DNA of 19,810 nt from Bdellovibrionales bacterium RBG_16_40_8 (GCA_001769925.1 MEPT01000099.1:15087-34896), one strand, 5' to 3'. Positions 7,205 through 14,114 are shown, counted from the stretch's first letter. Notes: generated by a model from the letters alone, not told the origin. Translations and numbers: made by a program.

Positions 7205-7223
7205 CTGAAGGCCTGGCCTTCAG
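7205..7223. promoter_or_regulatory. Perfect 19-bp dyad CTGAAGGCCTGGCCTTCAG
   Basis: Two 9-bp arms (CTGAAGGCC / GGCCTTCAG) around a single central T, in the divergent gap between the coiled-coil gene and the dihydroorotase gene. It is GC-rich against an AT-rich background. No T-run follows on either strand, so a protein operator is more likely than a terminator. It sits just upstream of the extended -10 of the dihydroorotase gene, where a bound repressor or activator could act. Confidence 0.55.
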
Positions 7224-7231
7224 TCGAGATT

Positions 7232-7240
7232 TGTGTTAAT
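7232..7240 (+). promoter_or_regulatory. Candidate extended -10 element for dihydroorotase
   Basis: TGT followed by GTTAAT, matching the extended -10 form TGN plus a four-of-six -10. It ends 8 nt before the ATG at 7249, which has no clear Shine-Dalgarno sequence. No -35 is evident. Weak by itself. Confidence 0.3.
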
Positions 7241-7248
7241 TGAAAGTA

Positions 7249-8610
7249 ATGTCTCAGCACGCTGATTTACTTATACAAGGCGCTACAATCATAGCGCCAG
7301 ACCCCAAAACGCAAGCTTTGCAAGAACAAGTGGCTGACGTTTACGTTCATGAAAAACGCATAGTTCATATTGGCGGCGGCTATTCTGGGGCGGCACAAAA
7401 AATATTAAAGGCTCATGGCCTTTTTTTATTGCCAGGTACAATCGATACGCAGGTGCATTTTCGTGACCCCGGATCCCCAGAAAAAGAAACTTTAATGAGC
7501 GGCACCCGCGCTGCTGTGTACGGCGGAGTTACTTCAATTTTTGATATGCCAAACACAAACCCTCCAACCCTGTCAGCCATAGATATTAGCGATAAAATGT
7601 CGCGTGCAGACGGCAAAACTTGGTGCAACTACGCCTTCTACGTTGGGGCTTCTCCCACAAATGCTGATCGCCTAAGTGAGCTTGAAAAACTCCCCGGAGT
7701 ATGTGGAGTAAAAATGTTTATGGGCAGCTCTACTGGCAACCTAGTAGTCGATGATGATGATACTCTCAAAAAAATTATTAAAAATGTTAAGCGCCGTATG
7801 GCGGTGCATGCTGAGGACAATACTCGCCTAACTGAAAGAAAAAAAATTGTGCTCGAAAATCCGGGACATGTAGAGCTTCATTCTGAGTGGCGCGATGAAA
7901 AAACAGCCATTATCGCTACAAAAAAACTTTTGCACTATGCTCGAGCTGCCAATTGCAAGGTACATGTTCTTCATATAACCACTGCTGAAGAAGTTGAAAT
8001 CTTGGCAAAATTTAAAGACATTGCCACCTTTGAAATTACCCCACAACATCTGACGCTATTTGCACCTGATTGCTACAAAAAATTAGGTACACTGGCGCAG
8101 ATGAACCCACCTATTCGTGAACGGCGGCATTATGAAGCTCTCTGGCAGGCAGTTACCTCAGGACAAGTCGATATAATTGGCTCTGATCATGCCCCACATA
8201 CTTTGGCTGAAAAAAATAAAACTTATCCAGATACGCCCTCAGGCATGCCCGGGGTACAAACGATTTTACCTCTAATGATACACCATTATTTGTCTGGTAA
8301 GATCTCTTTAGCTAAAGTGGTCGAGTTACTTAGCCGCAATCCTGCGAAAATTTTTGGTATAAAAGATAAAGGCGAAATCAAAAAACATTATGATGCCGAC
8401 CTTGTGCTTATCGATCTCAAGGCAAAAAAAGAAATAAAAAACTCATGGATACAAAGTACCTGTGGTTGGACTCCCTACGACGGCATGGTTTTAAACGGTT
8501 CGATTATCGCCACACTTGTTGGCGGCGAAGTTACTATGCGTGATGATCAAATTCTTGGCCGCCCCCTTGGCCGCCCTCTATCGTTTGATTTATCTGAATT
8601 ATACATGTAA
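7249..8610 (+). CDS. pyrC: Dihydroorotase
   Basis: A 453-residue cyclic amidohydrolase closing carbamoyl-aspartate to dihydroorotate in de novo pyrimidine synthesis. Visible motifs: LPGTIDTQVHFRDPG at 61-75; DMPNTNPPT at 99-107; Lys155 in GVKMFMGSST (the residue normally carboxylated to bridge the metals); His187 in AVHAEDN; His242 in VLHITTAEE; and the catalytic Asp313 in GSDHAPHT. The first His of the usual metal-binding HxH is Gln here (Q68-x-H70). I recall this form from other bacterial dihydroorotases, so it need not mean loss of activity. ATG at 7249 is preferred over an in-frame TTG at 7240. There is no pyr gene next to it; it is a single-gene unit with its own divergent promoter region and the 19-bp dyad upstream. 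Allantoinase is the main alternative, but the motif spelling fits dihydroorotase better. Confidence 0.9.
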   Translation: MSQHADLLIQGATIIAPDPKTQALQEQVADVYVHEKRIVHIGGGYSGAAQKILKAHGLFLLPGTIDTQVHFRDPGSPEKETLMSGTRAAVYGGVTSIFDMPNTNPPTLSAIDISDKMSRADGKTWCNYAFYVGASPTNADRLSELEKLPGVCGVKMFMGSSTGNLVVDDDDTLKKIIKNVKRRMAVHAEDNTRLTERKKIVLENPGHVELHSEWRDEKTAIIATKKLLHYARAANCKVHVLHITTAEEVEILAKFKDIATFEITPQHLTLFAPDCYKKLGTLAQMNPPIRERRHYEALWQAVTSGQVDIIGSDHAPHTLAEKNKTYPDTPSGMPGVQTILPLMIHHYLSGKISLAKVVELLSRNPAKIFGIKDKGEIKKHYDADLVLIDLKAKKEIKNSWIQSTCGWTPYDGMVLNGSIIATLVGGEVTMRDDQILGRPLGRPLSFDLSELYM

Positions 8611-8705
8611 ATTTGGTTAATAACATTGGGCAACGACTGTATGCTAAGTTCGAAAATCTACGAGCACCCATTACTAAATATGCTGCATTGAAAGTTGCCA
8701 TATAA

Positions 8706-9200
8706 TTATTTATTGGCAAAAGTGTCAGTGCATTCTGGCCGCAATACGGTTTCGGCGTAATTAGTATCGTCGCCATCTCGAGCTGCTCGCACCTGAAGAC
8801 GAGACGAGCATGACGAAAATTGAACTTGCGCAAGCGGCAACTCAAACCCTCCGCCTACACACTCTACTGATCCCTCATCTAAAACTTCTGGGTTCTCTTT
8901 TAGCTCGACCACTTGATACCTAATTAATTGCCCCTTATGACTACCTATGCAAAGCCCCTGCAAATCCACTACTTGCTGAGTTTCTGGCACGACCACACTC
9001 GGGGACAAAAATACCACTTTTTGCTCACTCCACTGATCAACTATTCGCACTTGCCCATCTGGGCCTATGACATTAGTAACAGCATCCATCTGCGAAGGTG
9101 GCGCACAGTTTTGAAATTTAAATAAAATAACAAGTAAAAGTGCCGATATTGGCACGACTCGAGTCAACATAGCCTTAGTGTGAACCGGTAAACGCGACAT
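8706..9200 (-). CDS. Lipoprotein with FQNC-type signal-peptide end
   Basis: A 164-residue predicted lipoprotein of unknown function. The hydrophobic stretch VVPISALLLVILFKFQNC ends at Cys32 (Cys22 if the inner ATG at 9170 is used). The residues before the Cys (Phe-Gln-Asn) do not fit the classical L-A/S-G/A lipobox, but I recall FQNC endings as frequent in Bdellovibrio-type exported proteins. The mature part has four more cysteines (GLCIG, VECVG, SSCSS, PECTD) that could form two disulfides. An internal VSPSVVVPETQ-like strand-rich pattern is present, with no catalytic motif. The start is ambiguous: ATG 9200 lacks a ribosome site but has a TACAAT -10-like element 8 nt upstream; ATG 9170 has AAGG too close. 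It lies 74 nt downstream of the rRNA methyltransferase gene on the same strand. Confidence 0.78.
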   Translation of the reverse strand: MSRLPVHTKAMLTRVVPISALLLVILFKFQNCAPPSQMDAVTNVIGPDGQVRIVDQWSEQKVVFLSPSVVVPETQQVVDLQGLCIGSHKGQLIRYQVVELKENPEVLDEGSVECVGGGFELPLAQVQFSSCSSRLQVRAARDGDDTNYAETVLRPECTDTFANK

Positions 9201-9208
9201 ATCTAATT

Positions 9209-9214
9209 ATTGTA
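9209..9214 (-). promoter_or_regulatory. Candidate -10 element TACAAT for the FQNC lipoprotein
   Basis: TACAAT on the minus strand (five of six matches), ending 8 nt before the ATG at 9200. The -35 region is T-rich without a clear hexamer. If real, transcription would begin at about the start codon. Confidence 0.33.
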
Positions 9215-9274
9215 AGGTAAAATCTCAAAAAAAGCAGAGGATTTTTAGTTTTATTCTCATTTCGATACATATTC

Positions 9275-10450
9275 TTATTTTGAGACACTTAAACGTGCAC
9301 CATAAAACCCATCAAACTGGGTTTCAGCCGAAGAGATAAAGATTTCTTCTTCTAATGCAATAATATTTTTTGTCTTAAGCATAAAACTTTGAATTCGTTT
9401 TTGATTTTCTGAAGGCAAAATGCTGCATGTTGAATAGACCAGCTTGCCATTAGGCTTAAGTAAACCGTAATAATTAAGTAAAATTTCATCTTGTAATTTA
9501 GCAAGGCGTTTTATTTCTTCTTCTGATATTTTCCATTTAGTATCGGGATTACGGCGAAGCACCCCCAAACCCGAACATGGCACATCAAGTAAAACTCTAT
9601 CTGCCGTACCTAAAAAACACTCAATATCTTTTTGACTAGTCATCACGTGGGTTTCAATAATACTGACACCAGCCCTTATGGCACGCTTACGAAGCTCTTT
9701 AAGCTTAAATTCATTAACATCAAGCGCAATAATTTTACCTTTATTTTGCATAATATCTGCAAGGTGCAATGTTTTACCACCGGCCCCAGCACAGGCATCG
9801 ATAACTGTCATACCAGGCTCAACTTTCAAAAGTGGCGCAATCAACTGCGACCCACCGTCTTGTATTTCAAAAAATCCATGTTTGAAGGCCTGAGTTTGAA
9901 GTACATTTTTTCTCTCACGAAGCACTAAGGCAGAAGGTACAGCTGAAACTACATTAGTCTCTATACCTTCTGTATGAAGTATATTTTGTAATTTGATAAG
10001 GCTGGATTTTAGGTTATTCACTCGTAAATAAGTCTTGGCAGGCATGTTAAGCGCATGAAGTAACAAAGGCCACGCCTGGCCCAACTCGCTTGCACCCAAC
10101 CTATCAAGCCAATCAGGTATGGATTCTCTTTCGGCTAGAGATAATTCACTGATATCGCTAGGTAATTTTTCAGGATTTTTTCGCCAAACGAAATAAATTT
10201 GTAAAATTTCACGAACGCTTTCTAACGTTACGTTAAAAGAAGAATAGTCATGCCCGGCAAGCTTTATAAGCAGTCGCCACCATCTAACGACATCATATAC
10301 AGATTCAGCATACTGACGACGATCTCTAGATCCCCATTTTTTATGACGCTTAAGATCAATTTCAACAATTTTAGCAGCGTAACGGCCTTCCGAAAAAATA
10401 GCGATAATGGCCGACTCACAGGCAGCAATAATAGGTCGATGCATTGTCAT
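9275..10450 (-). CDS. RsmB/NOP-family RNA m5C methyltransferase
   Basis: A 391-residue SAM-dependent cytosine-5 methyltransferase of the RsmB (Sun/Fmu) type, acting on rRNA. The N-terminal helical region (NusB-like RNA-binding fold in RsmB) runs to about 130, followed by the YLRVNNLKSS segment. The catalytic domain shows motif I IDACAGAGGKT at 217-227, motif IV DVPCSGLG with Cys292, motif VI YSTCSILPSEN with the nucleophilic Cys342, and a GFYGARLS tail. Both cysteines needed by this family are present. ATG at 10450 overlaps the TGA of the upstream outer-membrane gene (TGATG); a second ATG lies at 10444. RsmB itself methylates C967 of 16S rRNA. The closely related RsmF or a homologue with a different target cannot be excluded, so no symbol is given. 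Confidence 0.9.
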   Translation of the reverse strand: MTMHRPIIAACESAIIAIFSEGRYAAKIVEIDLKRHKKWGSRDRRQYAESVYDVVRWWRLLIKLAGHDYSSFNVTLESVREILQIYFVWRKNPEKLPSDISELSLAERESIPDWLDRLGASELGQAWPLLLHALNMPAKTYLRVNNLKSSLIKLQNILHTEGIETNVVSAVPSALVLRERKNVLQTQAFKHGFFEIQDGGSQLIAPLLKVEPGMTVIDACAGAGGKTLHLADIMQNKGKIIALDVNEFKLKELRKRAIRAGVSIIETHVMTSQKDIECFLGTADRVLLDVPCSGLGVLRRNPDTKWKISEEEIKRLAKLQDEILLNYYGLLKPNGKLVYSTCSILPSENQKRIQSFMLKTKNIIALEEEIFISSAETQFDGFYGARLSVSK

Positions 10451-11133
10451 CAAAACTCAAATATGCCACCGGCTGCGAGAAATACTCCATCTTGCTGACC
10501 ACTAGATAACAGGTGCACATGACCTTTTAGCCCAGTTTCGAAAAATAGTCCCCAAACATCAAAAAGAGTCGGAAAACGCGACCCGATAATTATCGCATAA
10601 TCAAAAGATAGGTCACTTTCTTCGCCAACTTGCTTGAAAAAAATGCCCGCTCCTGCGCCGGCGCCAAAATAAAGCGGAAATTCGCTGCGGGCGTCCGGAA
10701 AAGAAATAATAGGCATAACACTTAATTTAAGTGGCCTTTCACTGTCTATGCTGTATGAAACAAGCTCAGCGCGAAAATTTAGATCCATAGAATTCTTCCA
10801 CTCACCAACTCTATATGTAACTCCCAACATTATTTCACCCGGCTCTTCAGTTTTATGCTTACTTCCCCAGCGATATGCTTTGTCGTTTAAAAATGTTCCG
10901 CCGTGAAGCATGAGTACTCTGTCACCACCGCTCTGATTAGGCTTTCGCTCAGTTTTATTCTCACGCTGTTTAAAATAATCAGTAGCAGCATCACGTCCTA
11001 GCTTTGGGCTTTCAGCCTGCGCTCTCCTTGAAGAAGGAGATTTTGGCGAATCTTCAATCAAAATTTGCGCCTGAGCCTTTAAGGCCACAAATAATAAAGT
11101 CGACATACCAATATTGATAAAAACTTTTCTCAT
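10450..11133 (-). CDS. Outer-membrane beta-barrel-like protein
   Basis: A 227-residue exported protein. The signal peptide MRKVFINIGMSTLLFVALKAQAQ is followed by a charged, low-complexity stretch (about 25-75: SPSSRRAQAESPK, KQRENKTERKPNQ). Alternating-pattern strands come next: GEIMLGVTYRVGEW, NSMDLNFRAELVSYS, EFPLYFGAGAGAGIFF, YAIIIGSRFPTLF, LFFETGLKGHVHLL and GVFLAAGGIFEF. The chain ends in Phe, the usual C-terminal residue recognised by the BAM machinery. The strand count suggests a small barrel of about eight strands; specific function unknown. The ATG at 11133 has a perfect AGGAGG 8 nt upstream. The TGA overlaps the ATG of the rRNA methyltransferase gene, so two unrelated functions are translationally linked. 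Confidence 0.82.
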   Translation of the reverse strand: MRKVFINIGMSTLLFVALKAQAQILIEDSPKSPSSRRAQAESPKLGRDAATDYFKQRENKTERKPNQSGGDRVLMLHGGTFLNDKAYRWGSKHKTEEPGEIMLGVTYRVGEWKNSMDLNFRAELVSYSIDSERPLKLSVMPIISFPDARSEFPLYFGAGAGAGIFFKQVGEESDLSFDYAIIIGSRFPTLFDVWGLFFETGLKGHVHLLSSGQQDGVFLAAGGIFEF

Positions 11134-11141
11134 ATAAGAAA

Positions 11142-11147
11142 CCTCCT
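11142..11147 (-). promoter_or_regulatory. Shine-Dalgarno site AGGAGG for the outer-membrane protein gene
   Basis: Perfect AGGAGG on the minus strand, 8 nt before the ATG at 11133. It fixes this start over a further ATG at 11208 and makes this one of the strongest ribosome sites in the window. Confidence 0.85.
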
Positions 11148-11187
11148 GAACTCGCCGATTATTGCATCGTGACAAGAAAAAGCTCAA

Positions 11188-11216
11188 GTGAAAATTATGA
11201 TTAAACACGTTATATC
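11188..11216 (+). promoter_or_regulatory. Candidate promoter for nusB operon
   Basis: GTGAAA (11188-11193), 17 nt, TATATC (11211-11216), four of six matches each. The -10 ends only 6 nt before the nusB ATG, which lacks a Shine-Dalgarno sequence. A leaderless transcript would fit. Called by eye, modest strength. Confidence 0.35.
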
Positions 11217-11222
11217 TGCTTA

Positions 11223-11642
11223 ATGAGCGAAGTAACTAATCGACGAAGAGCCCGCGAAGTGGCACTCCAGGTTCTGTTTCAGAAAGAATTTGTACCAGAC
11301 ATTGATTTCAGTACTAGCCTGGCATATTTTCGTGATCGTCTTGAAATACCAAAAGAATCTTGTGATTATGCACAACACCTGCTTAATGGCATAGAAAAAC
11401 ATAGTATTGAAATCGACAAGCACATTTCTGAAAAAAGCCGAAACTGGAAGATATCGCGTATAGCGCCTGTTGATCTTTGTCTATTACGCTTAGGTGTTTT
11501 TGAACTCTGCTTTGGTGATAATGAAGTTCCACCAAAGGTGGTTATTGATGAGGCTATAGAAATAGCTAAACGTTATGGAGGCACCGAAACACCCAATTTT
11601 ATTAACGGAATTTTAGACGAAATTTGGCGAGCTAAGACCTGA
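11223..11642 (+). CDS. nusB: Transcription antitermination factor NusB
   Basis: A 139-residue all-helical RNA-binding protein that pairs with NusE (S10) on boxA of rRNA leader transcripts to allow antitermination. Family marks: the N-terminal RRRAREVALQVLFQKEF, the central SRNWKISRIAPVDLCLLRLGVFEL, and the end VVIDEAIEIAKRYGGTETPNFINGILDEI, which is nearly diagnostic. Length is typical. The ATG has no ribosome site, but a -10-like TATATC lies 6 nt upstream, suggesting leaderless initiation. The TGA stop shares its A with the ATG of the next gene (TGATGG), giving coupled translation. The gene is divergent from the outer-membrane protein gene across an 89-nt gap. Confidence 0.96.
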   Translation: MSEVTNRRRAREVALQVLFQKEFVPDIDFSTSLAYFRDRLEIPKESCDYAQHLLNGIEKHSIEIDKHISEKSRNWKISRIAPVDLCLLRLGVFELCFGDNEVPPKVVIDEAIEIAKRYGGTETPNFINGILDEIWRAKT

Positions 11643-12091
11643 TGGCAATTAATATTATGCTTCGTGCGCAATCTTTTGTACCCGGTTGTGATTTGTGGAT
11701 TATTTCGCGCGATGATAGATCTGGTCTATATAGAAAAATTGATTGGTATCTAAATTTTCAATTAACCAAAGCGCATAATCATAAAACTGAAGAGTCAGCT
11801 TCACAACTTAAAACAATTATAAGCGAAAATAATATGCCAAATTTTTCTCCCGAGCTGATATCACCAGCTGCTCTAATGGTTGTGGCTGAGGATCACTTTC
11901 CGGTTAAATCTATTATTGAAATAGCCGCTGTAGTTTCGCCAGCTATATGGGTCAAGCAGGTTCACCAAATTTGGACAAGTATCGGCAAACCAACCCTTCG
12001 CGTATTTTTACCACAAAAAATTTCTGCCGATGAGTTTAAGTTAAACTGGTCAGACTCTGAAAATAACGAAATATATTTGGTTTCTTCATAA
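11642..12091 (+). CDS. Unrecognised protein in the nusB operon
   Basis: A 149-residue soluble protein that I cannot place in a family. It starts MAINIMLRAQSFVPGCDLWI and has no signal peptide or transmembrane helix. The middle holds a helical stretch (SPELISPAALMVVAEDHF) and SIIEIAAVVSPAIWVKQVHQIW. The end alternates strand-like (TLRVFLPQKI) and acidic sequence, stopping with EIYLVSS. The ATG overlaps the nusB stop by one base, with no separate Shine-Dalgarno sequence, so it probably depends on translation of nusB. The PpsR-like regulator gene follows after 19 nt. Lying between an antitermination factor and a phosphoenolpyruvate-metabolism regulator gives no clear functional hint. Confidence 0.72.
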   Translation: MAINIMLRAQSFVPGCDLWIISRDDRSGLYRKIDWYLNFQLTKAHNHKTEESASQLKTIISENNMPNFSPELISPAALMVVAEDHFPVKSIIEIAAVVSPAIWVKQVHQIWTSIGKPTLRVFLPQKISADEFKLNWSDSENNEIYLVSS

Positions 12092-12098
12092 ACTTTAT

Positions 12099-12104
12099 AG
12101 GTGA
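12099..12104 (+). promoter_or_regulatory. Shine-Dalgarno site AGGTGA supporting a TTG start
   Basis: AGGTGA lies 6 nt before the TTG at 12111. It supports TTG as the true start of the PpsR-type gene, and the protein then begins GINRYTIFIISDGTGET with the family's first motif intact. Confidence 0.6.
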
Positions 12105-12110
12105 TTAACT

Positions 12111-12953
12111 TTGGGTATTAATCGATACACTATTTTTATTATTTCAGACGGCACGGGCGAAACAGCCAGTCAAATGGTACGAGCTGGGTTAGTACAATAT
12201 AGCAAACAAGATATTAATATCGTAAAATGCAAAAATGTGCGCACTGAAACTCAGGTGGAGCCACTTATCGATGACGTGGTTAGCAAGAAGGGTATTATTG
12301 TTTATACTGTTGTTAGTAAAGTTCTACGAAATTATATTGCCGACCTCGCAAAACAAAAAAATATTTTAGCTATTGATCTTTTAGGCCCACTGCTAACAAA
12401 TTTTGATGCCTATCTAGGCAACAGTGTCGTAGCACCACAAGCCGGGCTACTTCACACTGTTGATGAAAAGTACTTCAAACGAATAGAAGCTATAGAATAC
12501 ACAGTGAAACATGACGACGGTAAGGCGTTTTCAGCTCTAAACGAAGCCGATATAATATTAGTGGGCATTAGCCGCACCAGCAAAACACCGTTATCGATTT
12601 TTTTAAGTTATAAAGGCATTAAAGTGGCAAATATTCCGCTAGTGCTTAATAGTCCACTGCCTGAACAACTGTCACTGGTAGATCAGCGTAAGGTTGTGGG
12701 GTTAATAATTGATGCCGACACACTTCTACGAATACGCCGAAAACGTCTTGAAAAGTTCGGGCAAGACCCTGGCAGTGAATATGCTAGTCGCGAACATGTA
12801 TTTAAAGAAATTGAGTACGCAAATGAGCTTTTTCGCCAAAACCGCCGGTGGCCAGTATTTAATGTCACTGATCGCGCTCTAGAAGAAACTGCGGCTGAAA
12901 TTGTTCGAATAGTTGCCACACGAATGGATATACCTTTTGATTACATGCTTTAA
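12111..12953 (+). CDS. Pyruvate, water dikinase / PPDK regulatory protein (bifunctional kinase/pyrophosphorylase)
   Basis: A 280-residue protein of the PSRP/PpsR family (formerly DUF299). It inactivates PEP synthase or pyruvate phosphate dikinase by ADP-dependent Thr phosphorylation and reactivates it by phosphate-dependent removal. Visible family marks: FIISDGTGETA at 10-19, AIEYTVKHDDG at 127-137, the P-loop VGISRTSKTPLSIFL at 151-164, GLIIDADTLLRIRRKRL, and the C-terminal WPVFNVTDRALEETAAEIV. Start is TTG, backed by AGGTGA 6 nt upstream. Whether the target is PEP synthase or PPDK cannot be told, as neither gene is in the window. It is the last gene of the nusB operon, ending 12 nt from the stop of the convergent LysR gene with no visible terminator between them. 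Confidence 0.93.
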   Translation: MGINRYTIFIISDGTGETASQMVRAGLVQYSKQDINIVKCKNVRTETQVEPLIDDVVSKKGIIVYTVVSKVLRNYIADLAKQKNILAIDLLGPLLTNFDAYLGNSVVAPQAGLLHTVDEKYFKRIEAIEYTVKHDDGKAFSALNEADIILVGISRTSKTPLSIFLSYKGIKVANIPLVLNSPLPEQLSLVDQRKVVGLIIDADTLLRIRRKRLEKFGQDPGSEYASREHVFKEIEYANELFRQNRRWPVFNVTDRALEETAAEIVRIVATRMDIPFDYML

Positions 12954-12965
12954 AATTTAAGAAAA

Positions 12966-13868
12966 TTACGCAAACGTCTGCTGTTGAATAGCGCGAAAAA
13001 TTGTCTCAGACATAGGTTTAATACCTGGGGCCTTCAAAGAATATAAGTTTATATTTACCGCATATTTGACTTCATCAACATGCACTCGTGTCAAACGACG
13101 TGTACGAACCTGTTTGCGAATGCTATGAGCTGGCATAAAACCCCAACCTACCCCTGATTCTATAACACGCTTAAGAGTTCCAGCATTATCTGATTCAAAA
13201 GTCGGTTTTATCAATATTCTGTGTTGATTCAACCTCTGTTCAAGAAGTCGACGAAATCCCGGATAAACCGCAGAGTCAACAATCACCGGCCTAGAATTGA
13301 TTTCACTAAGCGACAGTGTCTCAGGCAAAGTAGCGTCTTTTGTTGCACCCACCAGCCACATTTCGTCTTGCATAACAAATCTTTCTTCATAGCGATCAAA
13401 CTCTATACCGTACTCATTTTTCAAATCTGGCAGAATGGCCATATCAATTGCCGCCTTCTTCATCTCGCCTATAATTTGCTCGGCACTGCCGTAGATTAAT
13501 TTTAAATTTAAATTTGAGTTATGTTTTAGAAAAAGTCCCACTACAGGGCTAACTAGATATAGACCAAAAGCGCTGGTAGTACCTATTTTAATTTCTCCTG
13601 CTAACTCGCCTGACATAGAGTGAATGGCTACTTCTGCCTGCTGAGTTAAGTGTAGAATTTTTTTTGCATAATCGTAAAGAAGCTGCCCCTGCATTGACGC
13701 CTTCACTTTACGAACTCCTCGTACTAGTAGCGTTACGCCAAGCTCTTCTTCAAGAGTACGGATTTGCTGACTCACGGCAGGTTGAGTTAGATTTAATTTT
13801 TCAGCAGCAGCAGTCATACTGCCCTCGCTGATAACTGTGCAAAATGTTGAAAGCTGTTGTAGATTCAT
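12966..13868 (-). CDS. LysR-family transcriptional regulator
   Basis: A 300-residue DNA-binding regulator. The winged helix-turn-helix is at the N-terminus: MNLQQLSTFCTVISEGSMTA, then AAEKLNLTQPAVSQQIRTLE (about residues 21-40) and EELGVTLLVRG. A linker helix follows, then a co-inducer-binding domain from about 90 (GEIKIGTTSAFGLYLVSPVV) to about 295. LysR proteins usually act as tetramers and sense a small molecule. The effector here is unknown. The ATG at 13868 has AAGGAG 9 nt upstream; the reading frame stays open to 13922, but that extra sequence lies over the putative operator. It is divergent from the subtilase lipoprotein gene, a common arrangement for a LysR target, but the 246-nt gap leaves room for independent promoters. 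Confidence 0.93.
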   Translation of the reverse strand: MNLQQLSTFCTVISEGSMTAAAEKLNLTQPAVSQQIRTLEEELGVTLLVRGVRKVKASMQGQLLYDYAKKILHLTQQAEVAIHSMSGELAGEIKIGTTSAFGLYLVSPVVGLFLKHNSNLNLKLIYGSAEQIIGEMKKAAIDMAILPDLKNEYGIEFDRYEERFVMQDEMWLVGATKDATLPETLSLSEINSRPVIVDSAVYPGFRRLLEQRLNQHRILIKPTFESDNAGTLKRVIESGVGWGFMPAHSIRKQVRTRRLTRVHVDEVKYAVNINLYSLKAPGIKPMSETIFRAIQQQTFA

Positions 13869-13877
13869 CGAGTTAAA

Positions 13878-13883
13878 CTCCTT
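13878..13883 (-). promoter_or_regulatory. Shine-Dalgarno site AAGGAG for the LysR gene
   Basis: AAGGAG on the minus strand, 9 nt before the ATG at 13868. It selects this start over an in-frame upstream one. Confidence 0.75.
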
Positions 13884-13891
13884 AAACCTAT

Positions 13892-13916
13892 AAGAAATGC
13901 TTATACGACATTTCTT
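13892..13916. promoter_or_regulatory. Perfect inverted repeat AAGAAATG-N9-CATTTCTT, probable LysR operator
   Basis: Two 8-bp arms separated by 9 bp, 24 bp before the LysR start and on the side facing the divergent subtilase gene. A palindromic TTGCGCAA at 13915-13922 abuts it, and a wider repeat TGCTTAT...ATAAGCA (13898-13904 and 13926-13932) overlaps it. LysR proteins typically bind a dyad with T-N11-A in their own divergent promoter, so autoregulation is a reasonable reading. Binding itself is not shown. Confidence 0.6.
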
Positions 13917-14009
13917 GCGCAACGCATAAGCAGCAATTGTATTATGTAATTTTTTTATAAAAGCAAAAGGGAATAAATCTTATTGTTTCTTTAACTATAG
14001 AAAATCACA

Positions 14010-14038
14010 TTGAAATTATTATTATAAAAAATTCTTAT
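14010..14038 (+). promoter_or_regulatory. Weak candidate promoter in the LysR-subtilase gap
   Basis: TTGAAA (14010-14015), 17 nt, TCTTAT (14033-14038), five and four of six matches, giving a leader of roughly 70 nt for the subtilase gene. The surrounding DNA is very AT-rich, so other hexamers could be chosen. Nothing else recognisable lies between 13933 and 14114 apart from the strong ribosome site at 14103-14110. Confidence 0.25.
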
Positions 14039-14114
14039 CCTCCGCCCAATTTTTACTTGGATTGAAAAAAATAACCGCGAAATAGAAATTGCTAACATCT
14101 CCGGGGGGAGACAA

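Noticed and set aside
8695..8719. Inverted repeat TTGCCA...TGGCAA as a terminator after dihydroorotase
   Set aside because: Six-bp stem with a 13-nt AT loop and no T-run on either strand; too weak to call.
8534..8845. Minus-strand open frame of 103 codons across the dihydroorotase end
   Set aside because: It overlaps both the dihydroorotase gene and the FQNC lipoprotein in another frame, has no ribosome site, and its translation has no domain character.
9632..9928. Plus-strand open frames opposite the rRNA methyltransferase
   Set aside because: They lie antisense to conserved motifs of a clear family member and show no independent features.
11220..11423. Minus-strand open frame opposite nusB
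   Set aside because: Shadow of the nusB coding sequence; no start signal or recognisable content.
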